Of a stretch of 64,000 nucleotides of DNA, positions 34,270-45,013 are shown piece after piece. The stretch is from Anodontia alba. Its lineage: Eukaryota; Mollusca; Bivalvia; Lucinida; Lucinidae. A program made the translations under genes and the position numbers. Position 1 is the stretch's first letter. Each line of letters opens with the position of its first letter. Below the pieces are notes generated by a model. That model saw nothing but the letters and a program-made list of their open reading frames with translations, was not told the origin of the DNA and made no database searches. The stretch spans positions 4,179,701 through 4,243,700 of the forward strand of contig OZ024828.1 of assembly GCA_964016985.1 (NCBI GenBank), read 5' to 3'.

Positions 34270-35057
34270 TTCACTTGATTGAGTGAGTCATGGCCCTAGT
34301 ACTACAAAACCAGTCTTCACAAAAAGTGCAGGACTGCCTGACAAAACTGGCATTTTTTCATTTTGTCCTGCAAAAACTCAGTCTGTCTGACAAATGTCCT
34401 GTGAATCTTATCAAATAAAATAATATTCTGACAACAAATTTGCCTTCAGTCCTGCAGATCAATTTTAGCACTTGCTAACTTGCTAAATGCTAGTTAATTT
34501 CCTCAAAAAGCAAGCTGCAATTTCCATCACTTGCTAATTCTAGCAAGTTGGAAAGATTCTGTTTAACTGTGGAACCGGAGGCATTGTTGCTGAAGTTTTG
34601 CAATTTCTTTTCCAAAAGCAATGATGATATTTTTTTTTTTTTATTTTTCCCAGAAAACAGGTTTTGACATTACATGCAAATTGTCTCCATAGGAGACAAT
34701 TTGCATGTAATGTCAAAACCTGTTTTATGGGAAAGATAAGACAAGTATTTTAAAATGTCTGCTGAAATTTTTACCCAGAGTGCTAAGGTTTAAGGCCAAA
34801 TTTAACAGTATTTATAAGTGTAAAAAAGCAAGTGGCTGAAAGGTTTAGCAAGTAAAAAATAATGCTACTTGCTAATTTTAGCAAGCTGTCAAAAAAGTTA
34901 AATTTGAATCCTGAGTCCTGCAGATACTTATCTCTCTTGCAAAAGATTATAGTCTGACAGATGGCCTGCAACAGTAGAAAAGATTTCGGGAAGACTGCAA
35001 AAAAGACACCAAGAAAATGCATCAAAACCTCTATCATCACTATTGCTGAGATCCAAA
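34270..35057. repeat. degenerate MITE region with perfect palindrome
   Basis: It holds a perfect 35-bp inverted repeat (34654-34688 against 34692-34726, 3-nt loop) and repeated 'cttgctaattttagcaagc' motifs (about 34470-34550 and 34850-34890). The minus-strand ORF at 34783-35091 has no recognisable domain. Confidence 0.5.
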
Positions 35058-36968
35058 GCAACAAGAGCTGATGCATGACAGCATAGCTCACCTGTTCATG
35101 CCTAGTCTACCTAAGTTTTCACATTAACATGTCAAAGGTGTATTTAGTATTTTCATATGATTTTATTCCAAATACAATAAGTTTTGTGAGTCTGAATATA
35201 AATCACACATCCTTCTATAAATTTTAATGCAAATCAGTTTGTTATATGGAAACTAATGTTCCAGGCATAAAATTTCTCCATCAAATAGTCTTCCAGTTGT
35301 TAGACAAAAGCACTGAACCATGAAATATAGGTCACATTGATTTAGATTTATTTTTATGTCAATCATCAGGTCACATGGAAGTCATAATCCAGGTCTGACA
35401 TTTCTCCATCCAAAAGTCTTTGTGTTATAAGGCAAAAATCACTGAACTGTGAAATATAGGTCACACTTCTGACCTAGATATATTTTAAGGTCAATCATTG
35501 GGTCTCATAGAAGTAATAATCTAGGTATGATATTTCTCCATCATACAGTCTTCTAACTATCTGACAAAATCACTGAAGCATAAAATATAGGTCACACTGA
35601 CCTAGATATATTTCTATATCAATCATTGGGTCACATGAAACCTATATTCCATGCATGACGTAGCGCCATATCATATCATAATTGGATTTTTGATTAACGT
35701 GCAGGTACAGGGGCAACATCCACACCAGTGGGCCACCTTCCAGATAGCTGGCTTGCTGCATGCATGGCAGATCTCACACCAGATCTCCAGGTATGTCTAA
35801 CATGAGGGTTGATGGCCAAGAGCTTCCACTCTCTGCAATCCCTCTCTGTCAACTGTTTCCATGTCATCTCCCAGGCCCATGCTTTTCATCAACCTGTATG
35901 TCAAAGGCTGTAATACAAAAAGTTATGAAGAAATAATGCAAAATCACTGCACCATGAAATATAGGTCACACTGACCTAGATATATTTTGAGGTCAATCAT
36001 CAGGTCACATGGAACTTATATTCAGGTTTGACATTTCTCTATCAAATAGTCTTCGAGTTATAGGGCAAAATCATTGAACCATGAAATATAGGTCACACTG
36101 ACCTCGATATATTTTTATGTCAATCGTCAGGTCACACAGAACTTATATTCCAGGTATGACATTTCTCCATCAAATAGTAGTCAAGACATGTCAAAATCAC
36201 TGAACCATGCAACATGTTAGAGTGACCTAGATATATTTTGAGGTCAATCATTGGGTCACATGGAACTTATATTCAAGATATGTTATTTCTCCATCAAATA
36301 GTCTTGGAGTTGTAAAGCAAAATCACAGATATATTTTTATGTCAATTATTGGGTCAGATGGAAATTATAATCTAGGTATAACATTTCTCCATCTAATAGT
36401 ATTCAAGATATAAGGCATTATCACTGAGCCATGACATATAGGTCACACTGACCTAGATATATTTTGAGGTAAATCATCGGGTCAAATAAAACTAATACCC
36501 CAGGTATGACATTTCTCTAACAAATAGTCGTCAAGATATAAGGTAAATCACTGGACTGTGAAATGTAGGTCACCATGACCTTCACTCTGACACTTGAACC
36601 AATGTCACATAGTAGGCTGACGTATAACCTATTGTGTCTACAACTTGTTAGCATAATGGAAATGCATGTAACATATTACAAAGGTGTCCTAGATTTTGAC
36701 CCCAAGCCCCACACTAAGGCATGAACCCAGAGGTCTTTGTTTGGAATCTCAGAAGACCCTCCCAGGTACCCAAGGTTTAAATATGAATGCTTTGTGATAA
36801 GTGACTGTCAAGATATAAGCATTTGAAAAACTTAAATGCATATGCATATAACATTACAAAAGTGTCCTAGATTTTGACCCCTTGCCCAAGCCCCAGGAGC
36901 AAACGCAAACGCAGACGTCCGGGATGACTACAATAATCTCTTTGTACTTTGTACAGGCGAGCTAAAAA
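35058..36968 (+). mobile_element. HINE-like family K-type array
   Basis: The 5' 'acaagagctgatgcatgaca' with GCTCACCTGT pairs approximately with the 3' 'gtacaggcgagctaaaa' (about 36950). Monomers of ~150 bp carry 'gaaatataggtcacactgac' and 'gacatttctccatcaaatag'. A short SINE-like repeat (35690-35895) has inserted. Confidence 0.65.
35690..35895 (-). repeat. short interspersed repeat Q
   Basis: Shares 'cagatctcacaccagatctc' and 'ggggcaacatccacacc' with inverted copies at about 37165-37320 and 43197-43362. The other copies end in (GAT)n, as a SINE tail might. Confidence 0.6.
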
Positions 36969-37164
36969 CTGTTAGCTGAACAACTGTGTTTGAACCCAAC
37001 TAAAAAATACATGTGATGCAACCACAGGAGCTTGAAATTCGGTCAGAAATGCATGTTTTAAACAAGACCTGTCACCACAGAGGATAGCTCGCCTGAACTC
37101 ACACTTGTCAGTCGAATAAAAACAATTAGACCATGACTTTAAAATCCAGACTTTAAAATCCAGA

Positions 37165-37320
37165 TCTTGGCTATCCACCCTCATGATAGACATACCTGGA
37201 GATCTGGTGTGAGATCTGCCATGCCTGCAGCAAGCCAGCTACCTGGAAGGAGGCCCACTGATGTGGATGTTGCCCCTATACCTGTACATTAATCAAAAAT
37301 CCGATGATGATGATGATGAT
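37165..37320 (+). repeat. short interspersed repeat Q with (GAT)n tail
   Basis: Contains 'ctggagatctggtgtgagat' and 'gatgtggatgttgcccct', then 'aatccgatgatgatgatgat'. Its inverted relative is at 35690-35895 and another copy is at 43197-43362. Confidence 0.65.
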
Positions 37321-38102
37321 ACATCGTTGTGAAGAATTTCAACATGGCCGCCTTGGTGGCCATCTTGGATATTGGAAAGGAACGATATAGCAATTTTGAA
37401 TCTCCATGTCACTCTGATGCCTCTCATCAGCTCTATCTGACTTATGATTTGGAAGGAGATGTGAGCGCCTATCTTGGATATCAGAACAGAACTATTTCTG
37501 AATCTCTATGTTGCTCCAATGCCTCCCATCAGGTTTCTGCTCAATCTTACTTACTGTTTGGGAAATGTCATTTAAAGATTTTCAAGATGGCCACAATGGT
37601 GGCCATCTTGGATATTGGAATGAATTAATTTTAGCAATTCTGAATCTCTCTGTCGCTTTGATGCCTCCCATCAAGTTTCAGCTCAATCCGACTTGTGGTT
37701 TGGAAGAAGATGTTGTCTGAAGAATTTCAAAATGGCAGTCATGGAACGATTTTAGCAATTCTGAATCTCTATGCCACTCCAATGCCTCCCATCAAGTCTT
37801 GGCTGAATCTGACTTATGGTTTGGGAGGAGATGTCGTTTGAGTATTTCAAGGCCATCTTGGATATCGGAATGGAACAATTTTGGCAATTCTGAATCTCCA
37901 AGAAGCTACAATGCCTCCCACCAAGTTTCAGCTCAATCCAACATATGATTCTGGAGGAGATGTTGAAAATATGAAAGGCTAACGACGGACAGATGGACGA
38001 CAGATGGATGACAGACAACAGGCCAAGGCAAAAGCTGATCAAATATAATGTAATTCCATCTGAAGATTTAGAAAATACTATTAAAATAGTATTAAAGACC
38101 CT

Positions 38103-38346
38103 GGGCCCAGTTGTTCAAAGCGTCGTTAGCTTAACGAGCTCGTTAAGGATCATTTCGTTAACTGTTTTAGCAGATTCCATATACAATATTCTGAAATTTT
38201 TTGCTGAAAAAATGTGAGTAGCTTTTGCACTGCAAAAGCTACTCACATTTTTTCAGCAAAAAATTTAAGCATATTTGCGTATCACTCGATGTAAATTTTA
38301 ACGAATCGTTAACTAACGACGTCGTTAGCTTTGAACAACTGGGCCC
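38103..38346. mobile_element. MITE N, full copy with inner hairpin
   Basis: Ends 'gggcccagttgttcaaagc' are inverted (38103-38121 and 38328-38346). The centre is a long hairpin, 'tgtgagtagcttttgcactg' with its complement (about 38212-38260), lying inside 'tttttgctgaaaa / ttttcagcaaaaa'. Confidence 0.8.
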
Positions 38347-38449
38347 TGATGTAAAACTTTAACAGTTTTGTTAACACCGCTGCCAACATCGACACTGTTG
38401 GTAGTGCAATAGTTCTTCCTGTACTTTCTAACAGGTGAGCTAAAAATGG

Positions 38450-38832
38450 ATAAAATCAACTATCCTATTAGATGAGCCTGCCTTCAGCTCACCTTATAGG
38501 ATAATCAATTTGGACCATTTCAACAAGAATACATGCATTTCTGACCAAATTTAAAGCTCCTGTGCCCTGCTTTTGCGCAGTCTGATCAGAATCTTCTCTA
38601 GGCACATTTTGGATAGAAAAGGATGCAAGCAAAGTTTCTGCATACAGACTACAAAGACACTGATCAGACTGCATGTAAAAGCCAGCTGATTTGAGTCTTT
38701 GTTAGACACAGAGAAGATGTATTTTCTCATCTTGCAGCCCATATGGATTATATATATGACCATAAATGGTCATTTTTCTATATATAACTGTACATTTTTG
38801 TTTGGATACAACACTTTTGGGGTCTTCTGCCT
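38450..38832. other. no gene recognised; possible old repeat
   Basis: Contains loosely palindromic sequence ('tgcgcagtctgatcagaatc', 'gacactgatcagactgcatg') resembling the MITE O core. ORFs at 38489-38763 lack recognisable domains. Confidence 0.35.
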
Positions 38833-39049
38833 TTAACCCTTCTCTTGCTGAACACGACATGCCCTGTCTTAGCAAACTGTAGATCCAGATCCAGATCAGT
38901 TGGTTATTGAAGAAGCCAACTGATCTGGATCAGCACTGTTTGTCATTAAATATGTGAATTTCTATCAAAAACCCGGATCAAGTAATCTGATTGGTTGGAA
39001 ATTAGAAGTGAGTGTGGCATCTTAATTTATTCGGCAAGGCAAGGGTTAA
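38833..39049 (-). mobile_element. MITE O, full copy
   Basis: Bounded by 'ttaacccttctcttgctgaa' and 'ggcaaggcaagggttaa'. Central palindrome 'ccagatcagttggttattga' with its complement. Same family as 41044-41264, 41338-41543 and 58109-58320, in reverse orientation. Confidence 0.8.
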
Positions 39050-39242
39050 ACCATCTTATATCCGAAACCATGTTATAATGCTATAGCAAAATTTCCAAGT
39101 GATTATCATTGACCAGTGAAATAAACCATGCATTTGATGAAATCCAGGTAACGGTTATTTATAGCTGTGCCATTCTTGTCACTGTGACATCAGAGTGCCA
39201 TGTATAGAGGGTTATCTGAAAAATCCTGGTCTAGGATCTTGG

Positions 39243-39310
39243 CAAACAGTGTAGACCCAGATCAGACACTGCAGAATGTGGCATCTGATCAGGGTCTGCA
39301 GTGTTTGCTT
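39243..39310. repeat. hairpin repeat
   Basis: 'gcaaacagtgtagacccaga' pairs with 'gggtctgcagtgtttgc' around 'cactgcagaatgtg'. Relatives are at 3226-3292 and around 39490-39870. Confidence 0.65.
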
Positions 39311-39511
39311 AAATTTATAAAATACATGAAGTTAAGAGTTAAACGATACACTCTCGTCCTTGTTCAGGACCGCTTTCCCGGCAAACACTCAAAGACAATT
39401 GACTAACAAGTGCTGTCAGTACTTTGATTCTAAGTTGATGTTGAAAGGAATGTGTTTCATTTACCCTAAGTCACCATCAGACAGGTCTAAGCAGACAGTG
39501 TAGATCTGGAT

Positions 39512-39821
39512 AAGTTTGTTTGTGTTAAGGTTTTATGGCCCAGTCAACCCAATGGGGTCATGTTGAGTGTGGTCAGTTTACCTAACCACACTTTTACTGG
39601 GCAAGCATAGTCCTCTAAGCGGTTAACCAGTATTGTGCATAATTTTTCACCAGAAACTGACAACTGCCCTTCTTGAATTAGTGGAAGGGAGAGAATGAAC
39701 ATAGAAAATATTTCATGATCAAATCTCCAAGAAAGAATGTTGCTGATCCAGCAGGGGTCGAATAGCAACCTCCTGATCACCAGTCGGACGGACATCCAAC
39801 TGAGCCACTGCGGCCAGCAAG
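39512..39821 (-). mobile_element. SINE-1 copy inserted in a hairpin repeat
   Basis: Body and head as in the 19704 copy, with flanking 'tctggat' (39505-39511 and 39822-39828). The sequences on each side ('gcagacagtgtagatctgga' and 'tctggatcagacaccacaga') join to restore the hairpin repeat, so the SINE landed in it. Confidence 0.75.
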
Positions 39822-39952
39822 TCTGGATCAGACACCACAGAATGTGATGTCCAATCAGGGTTTGCCCTGTTTGCCTTCAATCCAGCAGTTTCAAGACACA
39901 TCAACAGGTAGTAAAATGGACCTGTTCAAATTTTAATGCAAGGATGATAATA

Positions 39953-40877
39953 CCGCTGTCACACACTGGCATAAGAGGCTTGCGTATGCACTGCGTATCA
40001 ACATACGTGGCGATACAAAAATGTACGCTAAGGCAACGCCAGCTTACATAGCTAATTCTCCTTGATATGTAGCAGGAACTCCTTGTACGCGAGGCTGCGA
40101 CATTTTTAATTGGCATGCAAATTAAAAACGTAGCACATATGTGACAGGTTTGAAATGTCACATATACGTCATTGTACGCTATACAAATGAAAGGAACGCA
40201 GCGATGCCGTAGCTGGAACGCTTTCTATGCCATGCGGATGCAAACATCTCTTTTTCCTGTGCATCCGTGAGATTGGCATGCTCCTTTGCCTTGTGTCCTT
40301 GTTTCACGGACGTTTTGTCCCTGCCTTCGTATTCTGGGGACGGGGAAGAGGCACTCTTAGATGGAGCTGGGGATTCCCGCGTAGGGTGGACCTTGGAGCT
40401 CTCAGATGTTGCAGGAGATTCCCGTGTAGGCTGGACCTCGGGATCAGGCTGTGCTTTGGCATTCCTGCCAACATTCTTTACTCTTTTCCTCTTCCCTGGC
40501 ATGTTGTCTCTATGAAAGCTCTCGAACGAATGGCAGAATCGTCATATACACACGTGTTTTATATTCTTCAACTATAAACGCCGGTTATATGCAACGGCAA
40601 CGCTGCAGGTAAGAATGAAACGCCGTTCCAACGAAGCAGCAGCACACTTTACGCCACACTTACACTGCGCTACGTGAAGCTATACGTCCCAAGAACCCAG
40701 TGATATCCCAGGTACGCCACGGAATCACCACAGATACGCTGCAGGAAGGTCACATATACGTCGCAGGACTTCTATTTTGCATAAAATATGCCTCATGTCT
40801 CAGTGTTTGGCCACGTAAAAGAAATTTTGTAAAATACGCCGCTTACGTGGCAGGAAACGTAATAGTGTGACAGTAGC
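39953..40877. mobile_element. Harbinger-like DNA transposon remnant
   Basis: The left end 'ccgctgtcacac' (39953) and the right end 'gtgtgacagtag' (to about 40876) are inverted with ten of twelve matches, and 'ata' flanks both sides as a possible 3-bp duplication. Subterminal regions are crowded with 'tacgt/tacgc' motifs. It contains one ORF (40179-40502, minus strand) and no transposase, so it is non-autonomous. Harbinger is inferred from the end sequence, the 3-bp duplication and the ORF. Confidence 0.5.
40179..40502 (-). CDS. truncated MADF/Myb-like transposon ORF
   Basis: 107 residues, starting 'MPGKRKRVKNVGRNAKAQ' (basic), then a low-complexity Pro/Ser segment with two 'HPTRESPA'/'QPTRESPA' repeats (about residues 24-52), then 'ANLTDAQEKEMFASAWHRKR', which looks like the start of a MADF/Myb DNA-binding domain of the accessory protein encoded by Harbinger elements. 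The domain is cut after about 20 residues and the frame ends in unrelated sequence. It is probably a decayed 5' part of that gene rather than a working protein. Confidence 0.45.
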   Translation of the reverse strand: MPGKRKRVKNVGRNAKAQPDPEVQPTRESPATSESSKVHPTRESPAPSKSASSPSPEYEGRDKTSVKQGHKAKEHANLTDAQEKEMFASAWHRKRSSYGIAAFLSFV

Positions 40878-40914
40878 ATAAGAATTTAAGGTGTTGAATA
40901 TTGAGGGTGAAAAC

Positions 40915-41041
40915 CTGTAAGAAAGCCATCTTCGAGACTGACTTTAGTGGTTGATGTGAAAAGGTGGCTGTCTTATTTTGCTAGCAATATTACATGACAT
41001 GTACCTGTATGAGACAAGCCACCTTTTCCACATCAACCACT
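40915..41041. repeat. inverted-repeat element
   Basis: 'agtggttgatgtgaaaaggt' (about 40947) is inverted at 'ccttttccacatcaaccact' (41022-41041), around a 50-bp centre. 'cgagactgacttt' before it and 'agtcagtctc' after the next MITE (41267) are also inverted, so MITE O at 41044 may have inserted in it. Confidence 0.6.
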
Positions 41042-41043
41042 AT

Positions 41044-41264
41044 TTAACCTTTGTCATGCTGAATAAATTAAGATGCCATGCCCACTTCTAATTTTCAGCC
41101 AATCAGATTACTTGATCCGGATTGTTGCTATAAATTCACATTCTTAAAGGGAAACAATGCAGATCCAGATCAGATGGCTAGAAGCCAACTGATCTAGGCA
41201 ACTGATCTGGATCTACACTGTTTCCAAAGGCAGGGTATATCAGGTTCAGCAGGACAAAGGTTAA
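41044..41264 (+). mobile_element. MITE O copy
   Basis: Ends 'ttaacctttgtcatgctgaa' and 'ttcagcaggacaaaggttaa'; central palindrome around 'gatctaggcaactgatctgg'. Confidence 0.8.
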
Positions 41265-41337
41265 AGTCAGTCTCAAAGGTGGCTCTCTTTTACAGAGGTT
41301 TTACTGTAATTGAAGCAGCAGTTTTTGAGCATGTACA

Positions 41338-41543
41338 TTAACCCTTGTCATGCTGAATAAATTAAGATGCCACACTCACTTCTAGTTTTCAGCCAATCAA
41401 ATTACTTGATCCGGGTTTTTCATAGAAATTCACATATTTAATGACAAACAGTGCAGATCCAGATTGTTGATACAACTTCAAATATTGAATGTCAAACCAT
41501 GCAGATCCAGATCAGTTGGCTTCTTCAGCAGGACAAGGGTTAA
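41338..41543 (+). mobile_element. MITE O copy
   Basis: Ends 'ttaacccttgtcatgctgaa' and 'cttcagcaggacaagggttaa' region. The palindromic core is partly rearranged: 'aacagtgcagatccagat' is present twice (about 41447 and 41500). Confidence 0.75.
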
Positions 41544-41616
41544 CTTCTCATAGGTCTGGATAAGAGTGTGCATCAGGTAAATATAAAATTTGGGAAAGAC
41601 CTCTAGTTGTACTTAC

Positions 41617-41712
41617 TTGCTATATAGCCGTATTCCAAAACCTTTGCAATCACAATATTCTCTTTACCCAAAGCGTCACACATGGTGCTATAGGCCCTAC
41701 TGGAAAGGCTGA
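41617..41712 (-). CDS. candidate internal exon B of minus-strand gene
   Basis: The best-defined exon in the window: acceptor 'tttaatattttttcag|TC' and donor 'GCAA|GTAAGTAC'. The 96 nt are open in the phase-1 frame: 'SLSSRAYSTMCD' then 'ALGKENIVIAKVLEYGYIA'. Joined to the 60868 exon the split codon is ATC (Ile), and to the 33571 exon AAT (Asn). The pattern 'ALGxEN...VxEYGYI' after a 'PWF..KY' segment vaguely recalls FAST-kinase-like (FASTKD) subdomain 2, but the downstream exons do not fit that family. Family left open. Confidence 0.6.
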
Positions 41713-41776
41713 CTGAAAAAATATTAAAGTACAATCTAGATCAATACCCTGCAATGATTATCCCAAACCTTTTTTA

Positions 41777-41975
41777 AACAAGAGGACCATGATGGTACTT
41801 AACACTCACCTGTGCTGATAACTAGGTCATGGTCACTCAGTGACTGCACAATTCATTTATCTGGATGAACTAACTCTTAACATACCCATGTACCCCTCAT
41901 CTGCAAGTTTGAGGAAGATCCAATTAAAACATATGGAGCCATGCAACAAACAAGGTATATTATATCAAGATATCT
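41777..41975 (+). repeat. HINE-like 5' end fragment
   Basis: 'acaagaggaccatgatggta' followed by 'cactcacctgtg' matches the family 5' terminus. It is cut by MITE N at 41976. Confidence 0.55.
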
Positions 41976-42168
41976 GGGCCCGGTTGTTCAAAGCGTTGTT
42001 AGCTTAACGAGCTCGTTAAGGGTCATATCGTTAACTGTTTTAGCGGATTCAATACACAGTATTCTGATATTTTTTCAGCAAAAAATTTCAGCATATTTGC
42101 ATATCACTCGATGTAAATTTTAACGAATCGTTAACTAACGACATCGTTAGCTTTGAACAGCTGGGCCC
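41976..42168. mobile_element. MITE N, short copy lacking inner hairpin
   Basis: Ends as in 38103-38346. The inner hairpin of about 50 bp is absent: 'tgatattttttcagcaaaaa' here against 'tgaaattttttgctgaaaaa ... ttttttcagcaaaaa' there. Confidence 0.8.
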
Positions 42169-42564
42169 TGATTTTATATATCAGATTGTGTAGGTTTTCA
42201 AAATCTTTAAAGGGTTACAATGTTCTTAATGTTTGGTGTATTATAACTTCGAAAGAATAAATGCTGCTCCACTTCATATTCTTACTATCCAATAACTTTC
42301 AGCTTGATAGACGAAAACTGTAGAAGGAGTTGGCAAAAAATGAAATTGTGTGTGAACTATCTTAAAAGAATAACAAGATGAAATATTTAGACATAAACGT
42401 CTAAGTACCGGTGCAAATTTTGTTCATGTTTACTTAGAGATATGAGACAAGGGTATACTAAAGTTTAATAAATTTTCAGTGTAACAGGTAAAAAAGAACA
42501 ACAATGTGATTCTTTAATGCATGCTTTATTAAGGTTTATTAAATAGTTTGAATGAAATGAGAAT
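42169..42564 (+). repeat. HINE-like family M fragment
   Basis: 'gctgctccacttcatattct' and 'gaaaactgtagaaggagttg' match family M monomers (28328-30337). It continues at about 44093-44420, so the K element at 42565-44092 has inserted into it. Confidence 0.55.
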
Positions 42565-44092
42565 AAACTAGAGCAAGTGCCCAGAGGGTCACGAATACCC
42601 CTGGACGGAGCCATTTTTTAATTATAAAATATTTTAAAGTTAATGACAATGATATAAGGCTACCTATACTTTACAATGTCAATGATCTATCATTCCAAGA
42701 ACAACTTTCCTAGAGTAAATAGTCTTTAAGATATGAAGCAAATTTGCTGGGCCATAAAATATAGGTCACTGACCTACATATACTTGACAAGTTAATCTGA
42801 TGGTCGCACTGATGCATTATACCAACTATGATGTTAATACATTAAATAATCTAAAAGATACTAAGCAAAATCACTAACCATGAAATGTAGGTCATACTGA
42901 TTTATATTTACATTGAGGGGAAAGTTTGGGTCACACTGTGTCAATATATGTAAATATGACATTTAAGTATCAAACAGTGGGAGATATAAGACAAAATCAC
43001 AGGGCTATGAAATATAGGTTACATAATCCAAAATTTGATAGTAATACATCAAATTGTCTTCAAGATGTAACATAAAATCACTGGACTATGAAATATAGGT
43101 CACAGTGACCTACATTTACTTTTAGGTCAGCTGTTGGATCATACTAATTCATAATCCCAAATAATGATTTCATACATCAATTAACATTCGAGGGACTGCA
43201 GAGTGTGGAAGCTCTCGGCCATCAATCCTCATGATAGACAAACCTGGAGATCTGGTGTGAGATCTGCCATGTGTGCAGCAAGCCACCTATCTGGAAGAAG
43301 GCCCACTGATGTGGATGTTGCCCCTGTACCTGCACGTTATTCAAAACTCTGATTATGATGATATGAGGCAAAATTACTGGACCATGAAATATAGGTCAAG
43401 GTGACCTACATTTGTTATGCTGTCAATCATAGTGTCACACAGAACCAATATTCCAAGTATCATATTAATCCATGAAATAGTCTTCAAGATATTAGGCAAA
43501 ATCGCTGGAGCATGAAAATATGATCACTATGACCGTGACCTTATTACACTGAATTTTGATGTGATATACAAGTCTAATGCCCATCCTTCTTTAAGAAGTT
43601 GTTTGTATAAACAAACTGCAACATACTACTTTACTGCAGCATTAATCCATGAAATAGTTCAAAACATACGTCAAAATCACTGAAGCATGAAAATAAGGTC
43701 ACAATGACCTTGACCTTATTACACTGAATGTTGATGTGATAAACATGTCTGATAAACATCCTTCTTTAATAAGAGGTTGTTTGTATAAACAAACTGCAAT
43801 ATACTACTTTATTGGGCTGTCCTAGATTTTGACCTCTTGTCCCGCCCTGGAGCATGACCCAGGGGTTCATTGATGAAGAATGGAAGAGAACCCTCCCAGG
43901 TACCCCATACCAAATATGAAAAGTTTTTGATTAATGGCTGCAGAGATATAAGTAATCAAAAAACTTCAAAGTAAAACTTGGTTATTGGATCACATCCAGA
44001 CGGACGGACGGACAGACGGTCAGACTAAAGGAATGGACGAAAACTATATACCCCTTCGGCTTCGGCATACTTCGTATGCCGGGGGTATAATT
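42565..44092 (+). mobile_element. HINE-like family K, complete copy
   Basis: Starts 'aaactagagcaagtgcccag' with 'gaatacccctgg' and ends 'gtatgccgggggtataatt'; the two are near-complementary. Monomers of ~150 bp ('accatgaaatataggtcac'), a 'cagacggacggacggacag' tract at about 43996-44015, and a terminal hairpin 'cttcggcatacttcgtatgc'. Repeat Q (43197-43362) is inserted. Confidence 0.7.
43197..43362 (+). repeat. short interspersed repeat Q
   Basis: Contains 'ctggagatctggtgtgagat' and 'gatgtggatgttgcccct'. It interrupts a K monomer between 'aacattcgag' and 'atgatatgaggcaaaat'. Confidence 0.65.
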
Positions 44093-45013
44093 AGACATTA
44101 ATCTGACAAATATATAAAACAAAACCATTTCACGTGGAAATACTAAAAAGCGCAAGTGTGCAAAAGAAATTAATATTATATTAAGAGACTCGCGAGATTC
44201 CCACGCCGGTCAATAATTCTTTTAAAATTTGGGTATACTGTAGCCTTTAAATAGTTTGATAAAAACTATAGTAGGAATTAGCTGAAAATAAAGTCATATC
44301 TGAACAATCTTTAAAGAGTATAAATATAATATAACATATTAGCCTCACCACGAGAATAGGTGTCTTTGGGGCAAAAAGCCCCTAGGTCACTTTTTTATAT
44401 CAGCCGCATAGGCGAGTTCCTATTTTAATAGTCAACAATTATTTCATTACAACAATTAAACTTGCAGGACTTGTTTATCTGTTTTTCTTTTATTTCTGCA
44501 AAAGGCTTTTTATTATTGCAAATTGGTTTTAAATTATTTTATGGGCATACTTCTCAACCAATGGAAGTATAGTATTTTTCTAGATAAATTTAACCTTTAA
44601 AGCGCAAAGCAACATTATTGCACAGGAAATTCTAATTGTTTTTTTTTTTTTTTTTTTTTTTTTATCATTATTATTACTTTTTTCCAGAGAAAATAAGATA
44701 TGGCATTTCATGTGAATTGAGTAGCAGATGATGATGTTCATGTTTAATCACGCATCAACCTGGCATGAGGGCCATTTGCATAAAAAATTGTATATTAAAT
44801 TGGTTCCGGTTGGAACTAATTGTGCTCTTCTTGTTGCAGTTTTGTTTCTTTTTTGTTATGAAAGCGATTTCATGAAGTCTCTCTCATGAGAAAATCAGGC
44901 TGATATTATTCAGGCTTTCAATTCCACTTCAAGATACTTTAAAGATTTATTAAATATTGACAATATTTACTTTGACCAAATAGTGGACCGCATATACCCT
45001 ACTGAACCCCAAT
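44093..45013. other. family M remnant, then nothing recognised
   Basis: 44093-44420 continues the family M fragment and has a small hairpin 'ggggcaaaaagcccc' (about 44371). From 44421 to 45013 I see no gene or repeat; a 24-base T run lies at about 44640-44663. Confidence 0.45.

Larger units (their letters stand above)
37063..38449 (+). mobile_element. HINE-like family T array
   Basis: Starts 'acaagacctgtcaccacaga' with GCTCGCCTG and ends near 'ctaacaggtgagctaaaa' (about 38449). It holds about five monomers of ~140-150 bp ('atttcaagatggccacaatg', 'gatgcctcccatcaagtttc') and a 'gacggacagatggacgac' tract (about 37984). Repeat Q (37165-37320) and MITE N (38103-38346) are inserted in it. Confidence 0.6.
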
